Positions 9,564-21,249 of a stretch of DNA of 64,000 nt are shown here, in pieces. Location of the stretch: positions 200,522,007 through 200,586,006 of the forward strand of contig OW240914.1 in NCBI GenBank assembly GCA_933207985.1, in the 5' to 3' direction. This stretch comes from Pelobates cultripes (taxonomy: Eukaryota; Chordata; Amphibia; Anura; Pelobatidae). Both the position numbers and the translations under genes were made by a program. Under the pieces are notes generated by a model. The model did not search any database. It saw only the letters and a program-made list of their open reading frames with translations, and had not been told where the DNA came from. The first letter of the stretch is position 1; each line of letters opens with the position of its first letter.

Positions 9564-11787
9564 TCAAAATGGAAGGAATAGAGGTCGTAAATGGATCAAG
9601 GTTCCGTTCCATGCACCAATCGGACCAGGAGTTCCAAGCGGACAGGTAGGATCTTCTGGTTCCTGGAGCCCATGAGTCCCATAGGAGGTCCTTAGCAGCC
9701 TGCGATAGTTCACCGACTTGCCAGGCACCCCGGAAAGAGTCCTAGCCACCAGGTTGAGTCGGTTGGCCAGGATAAATGGGTGGGGGCTCCCTTTCGGATC
9801 CTTGAGGATGTATTGGTGTGAGGGTAGCAGGAGGGGATCCCGGTAATATAGGGCTAAGAGGTCTGGAAACCATGGTTGTCCTGTCCATAGGGGTGTGATG
9901 AGGAGAAGGGATATTCGTTGTCGTCTCAGGTAGTGTATGGTCCTTGCTATCATGGCAAATGGGGGAAAGGCATACGCCCCCGTGATCGGCCATGGTTGAA
10001 GAAACGCATCTGTTGCTTCGCTCTCCGGGTCCGGGAGCCAACTGAAATATGCCTGTGTTTGCCTGTTGTTGCGAGACGCGAAGAGATCTAGGTGAAGTGG
10101 ACCTTGATGTTGTTGTAGACTGTGGAAGATTTGTGGATCCAGTTTCCAATCGCTGGTGTCCCTCCAGTGACGAGAAAACCAGTCCGCCGTGAGGTTCGTT
10201 TCCCCTGGGAGATATTCCGCTTTGAGGGAGATGTTGCGGGGTAAGCAGAAGTCGAAAATCTCCTTTGTTATTTCTGACAGGATGCATGATCTTGCCCCGC
10301 CCAGGCGGTTGATGTAACGGACCGCCGAGATGTTATCCATCCGTAAAAGGATGCAGCAGTCCATCTTTTACTTTGCGAGGCTGCGGATGGCAAAGGATCC
10401 CGCCAGGAGTTCCAGGCAGTTTATATGCATGTTGAGGTCCCGGGAGTTTCAGGCACCACCTGTTGATGTACCGTTGCTTGTGGCGCCCCATCCCCGGAGG
10501 CTGGCGTCCGATTCCAGGACTATGTCGGGCGTGCTCCCAAAGATGGCCTGACCATTCCATGCTTCCATGCTGTCTAACCACCAGCCGAGTTCGTCTCTGA
10601 CTTCCTTCGTTACTGGGATCGGTTGGTCGTAAGATGGATTTTGTCTGAGGAAAGATGCTTTGAGGCGTTGCATCGCCCTTAGTGAAGTGGGCCCGGGAAG
10701 ATAGCTTGTATAGACGCTGAGAGGAGTCCCACTATTCGAGCGAGGGCGCGGAGTGGAATGGTGTGGGCGCAAATGGTCTTACGCAGTTCCTTGCGAATGT
10801 TTGAAATCTTTGACGCCGGTAGCCGTAAGGTGCTTGTGGTGGAGTCTATCTCAAATCCCAGGAATTGTACTGTTTGAGGTGGTGCCATGGCCGATTTGTC
10901 GGAGTTCACTACAAATCCTAGGGATGATAGGAGGTCCGTGGCATAGCTTGTGTGCTGTATCAATCTGAACCTTTCTGAGCAGAGCAGCAGGAGGTCGTCC
11001 AGGTAGATAATGCACCGAATTCCCTGTGCTCGAAGGTGTGCGACCACGGGTTTCATTAATTTGGTGAAGCACCATGGAGCTGAGCTGAGGCCGAAGGGAA
11101 GGCATGTGAATTGCCAGGGTTGGCCCTGCCAGTGGAATTGCAGGAACTGTCGACAGGACTGGTGGACGGGTACAGAAAAGTATGCATCCTTCAGATCCAG
11201 TCTTGTGAACCAATCTTTGTCTTGCAATCGGTCTCTCAGGAGTGCCTGTATGTAACGTATTCGTTGAGTCTTTTTAAGTTTATGACAGGGTGGAAGTCCC
11301 CTGTTTTCTTCTTCACCAAGAATATGTTGCTGAAGAATCCTTGTGGACCGGGGGCAGGTTCGATTGCGCCTTACGCTCGTAGTTCTAGCAGCTCTTTGTG
11401 AATGAGCTCGGTGTCTTCCGTTGAGCATTTGGTAGGGTATAGAGCAACCGTTTGTCGCGGATAGGCCGTGAAGTCGATGATGTAGCCCTGCACTGTTTGT
11501 CTGATCCAGCTGTCCGTGGAGATGGTTTGCCATTCCTGAAAGAAAAGGGAGATACGACCTGCAATACGAGAGGGAAGGCAATGAATTAGGTGATTGCTTA
11601 CCTGTGGAGAAGCGTGCTCTGCCTCGGGTACGTGGTCCCCGTCCTCTGTCTGCTCCTCTGGTGTAAGAGAACTGTTGGCGATATCCCACTTCGGGGTAGA
11701 AAGGTTGGGGCCTCGCATTGCGGGGGCCTGAAGGCCAAAATCAGCTGGCAGCATGGCCCCTTTGGCAGCCAGCCCTTCCAAAAACAC
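9564..11787 (-). pseudogene. DIRS reverse transcriptase / RNase H, broken
   Basis: The polyprotein reads through three frames. 11787-11371 gives the RT N-terminus (ISLFFQEWQTISTDSWI). 11300-10679 gives the RT fingers and palm (RLDLKDAYFSVPVH; catalytic YLDD at 11005-10994; FVVNSDKSA). 10772-9564 gives RNase H (LESDASLRGWGAT; MDNISAVRYINRL at about 10340; LTADWFSRHW). In the last frame a TGA at 10451-10449 replaces an expected Trp codon and a TAA follows just before 10364. Downstream of RNase H a conserved DIRS module (LHLDLFAS, AFPPFAMI) corresponds to the part often called methyltransferase-like. At least two frameshifts and two stops make it non-functional. It overlaps the gag end and precedes the recombinase, as in other DIRS elements. 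Confidence 0.9.
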
Positions 11788-12840
11788 CCCTGGTGGGGTT
11801 ATGTCTAAACACTCTCCTCATAGAAGTAAATATATTTACATGTTTATTCAAGTCTTTGAGGAAAGGGTCTCCAAAGAGTTTGCCCTGTGCCAGCGGACCC
11901 AGTTCCTTGGTGCCCAATTCCACCAACTTTCCGTCAATAAGGAGTAAAGCTGCTTTGCGCCGCTCGGATGAGAGGGCGGTATTGGTGTTACCCACAAAGC
12001 AAAAGCATCTTTGTGCCCACTCCAGGACATCGTGAGCCCATTCGCAAACCATGGTCGCGTCAAATTGGTCTGCTTTCGTGAGAGCATCATCTGCCAGGTA
12101 CATGATCCTGGAAAGTGGTCCCACTTAATCCAGTAGTTTGTCCTGGACTGCTCTGAAGCCTTTCTCCACGCCTTTGCATGGGTCACGGCCCCCAAGGGAC
12201 ATAAAGGTGGTTATCACCTGGTCAAACTCTGGTGTCTCTGCTACGTCGTCTGGTAGAGAGGGTCTTGGACACTCGGAGCGTAGCCTGTTGCGGACTGTTT
12301 TATCCATGGATTTTCTGAGCCAGAGATGCATACATTTTGCCAGGTGGTCTGGGGGTGTCCAGTCCCCTGATCGAGGGTGTCTTAGGTTTCTTGGGTCAAA
12401 CAATCTCTGACCTGATGGGTCAAAGATAGCGTCCTCGTCTTCCTGCAGGTTATCTGTAGCGTCATGTACCTGGGAGTCTCCCAGGTTGAGACTCAGAATC
12501 GGTACCCCAAGGGTCTTCTTGCCCGTCTGACTCGTCAGCTTGCCACTCATCTAGAATGGCCAAGGATTTGGATTGTGCGTCTTCCTCTTCAGAGGAGTAG
12601 TTAAGCAGCGGAGTTGGGGTAGTGACCATAGAGGGCTTACGTCTCTTAGCCAGTGTTTTACCCTTAGCTGGGTTTTGTTGACCCTTTTTCCCCTTTCCAG
12701 TGACGTTTGCCAGTGGGGGGTTCTTGGCTCTTATGTGGTTCCGAATCCTCGTAATCTGAATTGTGTCGGGATTGGTGGGTTTTAGATGGTATCCTCTTTT
12801 CAGTATTAGAGGCCATCATTTTGGAAAGGGCTTTCTCCAT
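11741..12840 (-). pseudogene. DIRS gag-like ORF, broken
   Basis: The likely start is the ATG at 12840 (MEKALSKMMASNTEKR). The N-terminal stretch is charged and low in complexity. After a frame change near 12500, 12550-12125 continues (FDPRNLRHPRSGDWTPPDHL). It is stopped by a TAA at 12127-12125 and resumes in the same frame at 12124 (GPLSRIMYLADDALTKADQ ... LFGDPFLKDLNKHVNIFTS). This is the conserved C-terminal half of vertebrate DIRS gag proteins, which probably package the RNA in cytoplasmic particles. One point stop and at least one frameshift inactivate it. It overlaps the start of the pol frame by about 45 bases. Confidence 0.8.
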
Positions 12841-13916
12841 GGAGGCTGCTATTTAATCATATTTTGGAAGTCCACCGTATTTTGAGAGGCTTCCATATTC
12901 TTATCAGATATACTTTAATGGCACAGGGCGTAAAATAAATAGTATAGTTATGGATATAGAGGTCAGTGTAGCTGTATTTTATTCACTGTATAAGTAGCAC
13001 TTTGTTGACCCCAGCAGGGAACAGTGGTGCACAAATAGGTAAGTTCACAATATACTGATAATAATGTAAATGTGATAAATAAATAACCCCAGCAGGGTCT
13101 GTGGTGTACTGTATATGATGACTCCAGCAGGGTCTAGGATGTAGTAATCCAATTACAGGTATTAGCAGTGATGAGACTGTGTAGCAGGCACTGATAGTGT
13201 CAATGCAATAATCCTAACAGGGTAAACACCACAATATTGGGATTTGTATTGTGCTGGGCTTCACCCAGTGTGACAGAGGTGGCCACAAGACGAACTCCAA
13301 TAAAGCAGCAGGTTAAATGGGGCAGCACCCCAGACAGGCACAGGAGATGGTGCCTCTGTACAGTAATAATAATAACTGACTGACCTCAGAACGATTATGG
13401 AGGCAAAGAGACTCAGGATCTGGTAAGCTAGCTTCACCAGGAATATGTTGTTGTGAGCCACTGCAAACCATCATTCAGTGTGTGTCCCTCGCGGCACTGA
13501 GGAAATTAAAATGGCGGCCGCAATCTCGCGAGACGCGAGATTGCAAATGGCCGCCCCGTCTGTGAGGAGAGGGGATGGAGAGTCGCAAGGGCGGTAAAAG
13601 TGAGTACCGATGTGGCGGTAAGGGGCTAGGGAGGTGGGGGGCGACTGGGTAACTGTCCGGAGAACGGGGAGCGGGTCCGCCTGCCGGCGAGAAGTGAAAA
13701 GAGGGCAGGAAAGACCGGAAAATAGAAAATAGTGAAAAGACCCTAAAAAGGGGGTAAAATTTATAGTAAGCACAGTAAACAGAAATACTAGTAGTCAGGT
13801 ACTGAGTAGCAAAATAAACAGGTATAAAATCCAGTGAGAACACATAAACAGAATGGAAATATAAATATATAAGTGGAAGAGCCCAAAACTCTGACCTGTC
13901 TGCGATGGAGCAATAA
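12841..13916 (-). other. DIRS 5' untranslated region
   Basis: No ORF. It contains short near-repeats of a CCAGCAGGGTCT/GGGAAC phrase (about 13008-13225) and a GC-rich palindrome at 13514-13556 with AATCTCGCGAGACGCGAGATT at its centre. A G-rich stretch lies at 13610-13660. This is the expected place for the element's promoter, but no TATA box or initiator can be assigned. Confidence 0.55.
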
Positions 13917-14062
13917 AGAAAGAGGAGGAGGAGCCTATTTTGTGGGAAAACCTTACTCCCTATTGCATTTTTGATTGGTTAAACGTTTACTTTCTTTACT
14001 GCTGTGGAGTTTAGTAAAGAGAGATATGCAAAATAGGAAGCCTTCTGTTATGTGATAAAATT
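13917..14062. repeat. DIRS inverted terminal repeat (5' side)
   Basis: Mirror image of 8121-8235 (GAGGAGGAGCCTATTTTGTG ... TAAAGAGAGATATGCA). Its outer 37 bases are complemented in the internal region at 8753-8791. Confidence 0.93.
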
Positions 14063-14440
14063 AGGGGAGAACATACAATACACACAAATACAAAAGATAG
14101 AGAGGGCCCTTCCCGTAAGCTGAGTTCTAGCCATTGAAGCTCTTTTATACAAAGTGCTTAGCTAGATAGCCTGTGAGCTTATAATCTAAAGGATACAGTG
14201 GGGATTTGAGACAATATGTACACACACACTAGCTCTAACACACAGTCACTGGTTCTTACACACTCACTCATTGACTCTTACACACACTACCTATTACATT
14301 CACTAGCTGTTACAAGCACAATCACTGGCTCTTACACACTGGTTCATTGACACACACATGCACACTGACTGATATGTATACACTCCCTGGCAAGCTGATA
14401 TATAAACACATACTCCCTGTTTATTATCATTTCATAGTTA
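14063..14440. repeat. Older interspersed repeat, right half, plus CA-rich tandem text
   Basis: AGGGGAGAACATACAATACA at 14063 continues the repeat broken at 8056. It runs to about 14200 (GAGCTTATAATCTAAAGG). From 14220 to 14420 there are loose repeats of a CACTGGCTCTTACACACTCA-type phrase. Confidence 0.65.
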
Positions 14441-14932
14441 AACAGGAGTCTTACCAGGTGTTGCTGCCCAGTTGAAGCTGCCCTTTTCTCTTCACAGTAC
14501 TCGGCCACCAGGACATGATGTCATGTATCCCAGTGGCCTTTAGCTTATAAAGAGATTGATTGCGGCCGCTTCTTGCTGTTCTTGCTGGACCCTCCACCTT
14601 CACCCCCTCATGGGGATGAACACTTTTTTTCCCTCACATGGGTTTCACGACAGTACAACGCTAAATTAATCGCATGGGTATTGGGCTGGGCTACAACAAG
14701 TGACCAGCAGGAGAGTGGTTATTTGTGCTCTCAACTACCGTCTGTCACCTGAACATCCTTCTGTTGCGCACTAAGGTGGCCTCCAGTGCTGCCTTATTTG
14801 TGTGTAGGATTGTGAGTATGTGTGTGCATATGAATGCGAGTGTATATGTTTGTAAATTTCCGAACAAAAGTGTGTTAGGTGCATTGCAGAAAAATAAAAA
14901 AATCTATTTTGTCGATATTTATTGGCAACAAA
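14441..14932. other. Unassigned
   Basis: No gene or repeat recognised up to the truncated start of the Tc1 relic. Confidence 0.35.
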
Positions 14933-15787
14933 CTACGCTGTGAAGGACTAAAATCCTGCAGCACCCACAAAGTCCCCCTGCTCAAGAAAGCACATGTACA
15001 GGCCTGCCTGAAGTTTGCCAATGAACATTTGAATGATTCAGAGGAGAACTGGGTGAAGGTGTTGTGGTCAGATGAGACCAAAATTTAGCTCTTTGGAATC
15101 AACTCAACTCGCCGTATTTGGAGAAGGAGGAATGCTGCCTATGACCCCAAGAACACCATCAAACACCGTCAAACATGGAGGTGGAAACATTATGCTTTGG
15201 GGTGTTTTTCTGCTAATGGGACAGGACAACTGCACCGCATCAAAGGGACGATGGATGTACCGTCAAATCTTAGGTGAGAACCTCCTTTCCTCAGCCAGGG
15301 CATTGAAAATTGGTCGTGGATGGGTATTCCAGCATGTCAATGACCCAAAACACACAGTCAAGACAACAAAGGAGTGGCTCAAGAAAAAGCATATTAAGGT
15401 CCTGTAGTGGCCTAGCCAGTCTCCAGACCTTAATCTCATAGAAAATCTGTGGAGGGAGCTGGAGGTTCGAGTTTCCAAATTTCAGCCTCAACACCTTAAT
15501 AACGGAGAGGATCTGCAAAGAGGAGTGGGAAAAAATTCCTCATGAGATGTGTGCAAACCTGGTGGTCAACTACAAAAAATGTCTGACCTCTGTGATTGCC
15601 AACAAGGGTTTTGCCACCAAGTACTAAGTCGAAGGTCAAATATTTATTTAACTTATTGACATGCAAATCAATTTATAACTTTTTTGACATGTGTTTTTCT
15701 GAATTTTATTTTGGTTATTCTGTCTCTCACTGTTAGAATACACCTATCATTAAAATTATAGACTGATCATTTGTTTGTCAATAGGCA
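14933..15787 (+). pseudogene. Tc1-type transposase relic, 5'-truncated
   Basis: The plus strand encodes the catalytic half of a Tc1-type DDE transposase. KVPLLKKAHVQACLKFANEH leads to VLWSDETKI (first Asp, near 15075). [10 protein letters not shown] follows, then [14 protein letters not shown] (second Asp; usual text has HDN) with [11 protein letters not shown], and after a stop [15 protein letters not shown] (final Glu). It ends NKGFATKY at about 15628. Several frameshifts and stops separate the pieces. The DNA-binding N-terminus and the left inverted repeat are missing. The 3' flank to about 15787 (GACTGATCATTTGTTTGTCA) looks like the start of the right terminal region. Dead. Confidence 0.85.
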
Positions 15788-15970
15788 AATAGTGATGTCC
15801 CGAACGGTTAGCCAAACGGTTCACCACGGATGGCGAACATATGCGCTGTTCGGTCCGCCCCCTATGTCATCATTGAATAAACTTTGACCGTGTACCTCAC
15901 AGTCAGCAGACACATTCCAGCCAGACACATTCCAGCCAATCAGCAGCAGACCCTCCCTCCCAGACCCTCC
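15788..15970. repeat. Probable short interspersed repeat
   Basis: TAGTGATGTCCCGAACGGTT at 15790 and CCAATCAGCAGCAGACCCTC near 15936 recall a common anuran non-autonomous repeat. Boundaries and class are uncertain. Confidence 0.35.
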
Positions 15971-16619
15971 CTCTATTATTTCAAAAATTATATTTCTTTG
16001 CTTGCGTAGATTTTATGGCTTACAGACCATGTAATGACAGCATTATGAAATAATGTAATTTTAGCTTTACTGATCCCCCATCTCTTACTCATCCTTCGAT
16101 TTTTTTATGTTATCCATATGAATTGGGATTAAACATTGTTAAAACACTGTGTTATAATTGAAAGTAGCCGTTTTATGGCACCAGGTATATGTCTGTCACC
16201 TAGCAGGATAACATTTAGCTAAGTACAAGACCCACACTACCTCCACTCTGCTCCGACCTTCCATTTTAAAAGGTCACCTTTCACTAAACAAAATGGGAAA
16301 ACATCTGAACCTGTGAAAGATACAATTGAGTCTGTAAGCGAAAAAACAAATTCCACACAAATCTCTAACAATATCAACACTGCTGGTTTGACTTTAATAA
16401 CACGGCAGGCTTGATTGGTTATCTATAATTACTCCTATCCTGCTGGTTACACAGGAACACAAATGCAGATACCCACACACAGGGAAAAAATAAATCACAC
16501 AATGCTACGCAGCAGCAGAGATCCTCAGCTGAAATTACATAAGTTCAATTATACATACATAATGTTGGATGCTAGCACCAGTATAAAAATATATATCTGA
16601 TATATATATATATAAATAA
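15971..16619. other. Unassigned
   Basis: Nothing recognised; a short AT tract and a GA tract lie at its right end (16590-16652). Confidence 0.4.
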
Positions 16620-16659
16620 GATAGAAAAAAAAAGAAAGAGAGAGAGAGAGCGCATTAGG

Positions 16660-17078
16660 TCCATAAAATTTGAACTCTGTGAACACTGACACAATTTTCA
16701 TAATTTTGGCTCTGTACACTACCACAATGGATTTGAAATAAAACAACCGAGATGCAATTGAAATGCAGGCTTTCAGCTTTAGTTCAAGGAGTTGAACTAA
16801 AATAGTGTATGAAATGTTTAGGAATTGTAACCATTTTCATAGACAGTGTCCTAATTTCAGGGGCTTAAATGTATTTAACACAAATTAACACAATTATAAA
16901 TAAAATTAAAATTTCTAATACTTTCTCAAGAATCCTTTGCTGACAATAACTGCTTGATGTCTGGGACACATGGACATCACCAAACACTGGTTTTCTCCTT
17001 TGTGATGCTTTGCCTATCCATGCTTTTTTCTTCCCATCATTCTGGTACATGTTGATCTTTCAGTTTCATCTGTCCAAA
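16660..17078 (-). mobile_element. Tc1-type element, left (3') part, split by hAT
   Basis: The minus strand carries the end of a Tc1-type transposase. YQNDGKKKAW (17040-17011), just after the D-E-T motif, runs by internal deletion almost directly into the family's C-terminus (VIVSKGFLRKY). The 3' flank (TTGAACTAAAGCTGAAAG, TGGATTTGAAATAA on the plus strand) is the usual trailer of this family. The upstream part continues beyond the hAT at 20547. Confidence 0.65.
17071..17078. repeat. hAT #1 target-site duplication, left
   Basis: TGTCCAAA, identical to 20539-20546; 8 bp is the hAT signature. Confidence 0.95.
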
Positions 17079-17529
17079 CAGGGCCGTCTTTAACAAGGGG
17101 CAAACGGGGCAGCTGCCCCGGGCCCAATAACTCTTGGGGGGCCCAAAGCAGCTGTCCCGTGGGCCCCCTGCCCGCAACCAGGACTGAACAGCCCCCCGGG
17201 ATACTGAGAAATCTTCCGGTGGGCTGCGGCAAGTGAAGTAATAAGGGTCCCCCCTGGCCCTTTAAGAGAGCACCTGACCGGGCCCCTGTCTTCCTGCCTG
17301 CTGGGAGGAAGTGAGGTGAGATCACTTCCTCCCAAGTAACAGAGTGCCCGGGAGGAAGAGACACACATGGAAGTGGAGGAGAGGGAGGATGCACACACAG
17401 GAGGAGGAGAGGGACTGAGGTAAACATGTTCATCAGACTCCCATCAACCTCAGCCATCCAGCTTCCACTGGACCCCAGGGAAGCCACCCTTCTCTAAAGG
17501 TAAGGAGACAAGAGGGTGGCTAGACTTAA

Positions 17530-18545
17530 ATTGATATAAATGTGTGTATATCTGACTGTATGTGTGTATATCTGACTATGTGTGTATATCTGACTGTGTG
17601 TGTGTATATCTGACTGTGTGTGTGTGTATGTGTGTATCTGACTGTGTATATCTGACTGTGACTATGTGTGTATATCTGACTGTATGTGTATATCTGACTG
17701 TATGTGTGTATCTGACTATGTATGTGTATATCTGACTGTGTATGTGTGTATCTGACTATGTGTGTATCTGACTGTGTGTGTGTATCTGACTGTGTGTGTA
17801 TATCTGACTGTGTGTATATCTGACTGTGTGTATATCTGACTGTGTGTATCTGACTATGTGTGTGTGTGTATCTGACTATGTGTGTATATCTGACTGTATG
17901 TGTGTATCTGACTATGTGTGTATATCTGACTGTATGTGTGTATATCTGACTATGTGTGTATATCTGACTGTATGTGTGTATCTGACTATGTGTGTGTATC
18001 TGACTATGTGTGTATATCTGACTGTATGTGTGTATCTGACTATGTGTGTGTACCTGACTATGTGTTTGTACCTGACTGTGTGTGTATCTGACTGTGTGTG
18101 TATATCTGACTATGTGTGTATATCTGACTATGTGTGTGTATCTGACTATGTGTGTGTATCTGACTGTGTGTGTATATCTGACTATGTGTGTGTACCTGAC
18201 TGTGTGTGTGTATCTGACTATGTGTGTGTATCTGACTGTATGTGTGTGTATCTGACTGTATGTGTGTATCTGACTGTATGTGTGTATCTGACTATGTGTG
18301 TGTATCTGACTATGTGTGTGTATCTGACTGTGTGTGTGTGTGTATCTGACTATGTGTGTATATCTGACTGTATGTGTGTATCTGACTATGTGTGTATATC
18401 TGACTGTATATGTGTATCTGACTATGTGTGTTTGTGTATCTGACTATGTATGTGTGTATCTGACTATGTGTGTGTATCTGACTGTATGTGTGTATCTGAC
18501 TGTGTGTGTCTGACTGTGTGTGTGTATCTGACTATGCGTGTGTAT
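17530..18545. repeat. TGTGTGTATCTGACTA/G minisatellite
   Basis: Dozens of units of 14-24 bases, each ending in TATCTGACTG or TATCTGACTA, with variable TG runs. It is the core of hAT #1. Confidence 0.95.
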
Positions 18546-18560
18546 CTGATTTTATGCTTG

Positions 18561-20000
18561 TGTATCTGTATGTGTGTGCGTTTGTATCTGGCTGTATGTG
18601 TGTATCTGGCTGTGTGAGTGTCAGTGTGTGTGTATCTGGCTGTGTTTGTGTCAGTGTATGTGTACATTTGTGTCAGTGTTTATGTGTATCTATGTGGATG
18701 TATACTTGTGTCCGTGTACTTGTGAGTCAGTTTGTATGTGTACCTGCGTGTCTGTGTATGTGTATCTGTGTATGTATATGAGTGTCAGGTTGTGTAAGTG
18801 TGTATCTATGCGTGTGGCAATGCATACGTTCCATCATTCCAGTACCAACACTGCACACATATACACTACTACATTCCAACACTAACACTGCACACAAATA
18901 CACCACTGCATGTGTATCTGTGTTCCTGTGTGTATCTCAGTGTTTGTGTAAGTGTGCATCTGTGTGGCAATGCATACATCCCAGCATTCCTTCGCCAACA
19001 CTGCACACAAATACACCCCTGCATGTGTACCCGTGTGTCTGTGTGCATCTTAATGTGTGTCTATATCTGTGTCAGTGTGTGTAAGTGTGTATCTCTGTGT
19101 GTGGATGTACCAGTGTTTTTATCTCTGTATCAGTGTATGTGTGTATGTGTCTGTGTGTGTATGTGTGTGTATACGCCAGTCTGTTTGTATCTGACTGTAT
19201 ATGTGTGTATCTGACTGTGTGTGTGTATATCTGACTGTGTGTGTATATCTGACTGTGTGTGTGTATCTGACTGTGTATATCTGACTGTGTGTGTGTATCT
19301 GACTGTGTGTGTGTATATCTGACTGTGTGTGTATGTATCTGACTGTGTGTGTATCTGACTATGTGTGTGTATCTGTATGTGTGTGCGTTTGTATCTGGCT
19401 GTATGTGTGTATCTGGCTGTGTGAGTGTCAGTGTGTGTGTATCTGGCTGTGTTTGTGTCAGTGTATGTGTACATTTGTGTCAGTGTTTATGTGTATCTAT
19501 GTGGATGTATACTTGTGTCCGTGTACTTGTGAGTCAGTTTGTATGTGTACCTGCGTGTCTGTGTATGTGTATCTGTGTATGTATATGAGTGTCAGGTTGT
19601 GTAAGTGTGTATCTATGCGTGTGGCAATGCATACGTTCCATCATTCCAGTACCAACACTGCACACATATACACTACTACATTCCAACGCTAACACTGCAC
19701 ACAAATACACCACTGCATGTGTATCTGTGTTCCTGTGTGTATCTCAGTGTTTGTGTAAGTGTGCATCTGTGTGGCAATGCATACATCCCAGCATTCCTTC
19801 GCCAACACTGCACACAAATACACCGCTGCATGTGTACCCGTGTGTCTGTGTGCATCTTAATGTGTGTCTATATCTGTGTCAGTGTGTGTAAGTGTGTATC
19901 TCTGTGTGTGGATGTGCCAGTGTTTTTATCTCTGTATCAGTGTGTGTGTGTATGTATGTATGTGTCTGTGTGTGTATACGCCAGTCTGTTTGTATCAGTC
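18561..20000. repeat. 807-bp-period tandem duplication
   Basis: 18561-19195 recurs at 19368-about 20000, shifted by 807 bases, almost without change (for example CACTAAC versus CGCTAAC at 18881/19688). The 170 bases between the copies are more of the TATCTGACTG minisatellite, so the duplicated unit is minisatellite plus about 635 bases of less repetitive text. Confidence 0.92.
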
Positions 20001-20538
20001 TGTGCATGTGTCCAGATGTGTGCATGTATCAGTGTGCTAATGTGTATGGATATCTGTGAATGTATTTCATACATCCAAGCAATCAAACACAACATGCAAA
20101 CACAAACATTACATACAAACATGCCCCTGAATTCAAACTCAAAAAGTATATATAAACACACCCCTTCACTCTAACACCAATACTACACCCTACATGCACA
20201 CACATACTCTATACAACAACATGCTCACATTCAAATTTACAAACACTGCTCACAAATACAGCCCTGCAAGAATGGCCAAATGGTAGATCCCCAACTGGCA
20301 TAGCATCGTGGGAATTGTACAACAGATGAGGATCTATCTTTTCTCCATTATTGTGCTATATGGGAGGCCCAAAAAATGTCTTGCACCTGGGCCTTCTCTA
20401 CATTAGTTATGCCACTGTATTGGGGTGGAGGGCATGACTGCATGCCAGGGGGTGGAAATGTGTGGAGGGGAAGGGCAGGATCCAGGGGGCCCAAGCAAAT
20501 GCTTGCCCAGGGTCCAATCAATGTTAAAGACAGCCCTG

Positions 20539-20546
20539 TGTCCAAA
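20539..20546. repeat. hAT #1 target-site duplication, right
   Basis: TGTCCAAA, matching 17071-17078. Confidence 0.95.
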
Positions 20547-20690
20547 TAATGCTGGGCTGGCTTTTTTACATGTTTCGAATCTGGTCTTTCTATTCTTAAG
20601 GCTTATGAATGGTTTGCGCCTTGTGGTGATTTCTTAGTGGCTGGAGTATTGACTTCCACGCCTGAGGAAATCTGTTGCAATACTACTGTA
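20547..20690 (-). mobile_element. Tc1-type element, right (5') part
   Basis: TAATGCTGGGCTGGCTTTTT and GGCTTATGAATGGTTTGC are reverse-strand text of the transposase region upstream of the D-E-T motif. They join the piece ending at 17078 once the hAT and one duplication copy are removed. Confidence 0.6.
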
Positions 20691-21249
20691 TTGGGGATGT
20701 CATCTAATGTGTCCATGGTGGGCTCCTCCGCAAATGATGAATCCTCCTCTTGCTGAAATACTTCATATGTGGAGGCCTACCGGATGAAACATATCTATTA
20801 CTGGCCTATTGCTGGTATTATATACCTATTACTGGCCTATTACTGGTATGGATCCTATTACTGGGATCCATGGTCAGTAATAGGTATGTTCTTATTTGTG
20901 CATTTCCCCATGGCAATGAGCTATAAATCAAATGCTTGCTTATTGGCAAAATTACTGGTTAACTAGGTTGAAAGAACTTGTACATACGAAGCTCCAATTA
21001 AACACCTTATTTGTTTATGAGTCTGCCTGATCTGTATGAATAGTCATTCCAACAGGTAAGGATGCTCAGTCAATAGTGGTTAAATCAGTTGTGACAAGCA
21101 AAGCCCTTTTGTTCATGCCTCTTTTAGCCTCCAACGGATAAGCCTTAAAAACTGCCCGACTTTACTTATTCCACGTCAGAGGAAATGGCATGCAATTGTG
21201 TGTTAACAATTTAGTGGAGCTGTGTCCAGTTCACCCGGGGGGAGTGAGG
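20691..21249. other. Unassigned, with short CTATTACTGG repeats
   Basis: 20787-20890 holds several copies of CCTATTACTGG and an inverted pair (TGGATCC / GGATCCA). Otherwise nothing recognised. Confidence 0.4.

Larger units (their letters stand above)
8057..14062 (-). mobile_element. DIRS1-like tyrosine-recombinase retrotransposon, full length
   Basis: The minus strand carries, in order, inverted terminal repeat (about 14031-13917), 5' UTR, gag (12840-11741), RT/RNase H (11787-9564), tyrosine recombinase (9513-8794), internal complementary region (8791-8698) and the second inverted repeat (8121-8235). The internal region is the joined complement of the two outer ends, the hallmark of DIRS elements, which are thought to replicate through a circle and integrate by recombinase without target duplication. 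About 6.0 kb. The copy is dead: gag and pol hold stops and frameshifts, although the recombinase frame is still open. The inverted ends differ by a few percent, so the insertion is not very recent. Confidence 0.93.
17079..20538. mobile_element. Non-autonomous hAT element #1 with TG-rich core
   Basis: The ends are CAGGGCCGTCTTTAACA (17079) and TGTTAAAGACAGCCCTG (to 20538), inverted copies differing at one base, flanked by a perfect 8-bp duplication TGTCCAAA. About 400 GC-rich bases at the left end lead into some 2.7 kb of TGTGTATCTGACTG minisatellite and related text, then about 300 unique bases. No transposase is encoded. The long Cys-Val-Tyr-Leu open frames here are translations of the repeat. 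The insertion disrupted a Tc1-type transposase gene at its WTDET motif. Confidence 0.93.

Noticed and set aside
17826..20174. Long Cys/Val/Tyr-rich open frames on the plus strand
   Set aside because: They are translations of TGTGTATCTGACTG-type repeat without stops; composition and frame-independence show no gene.
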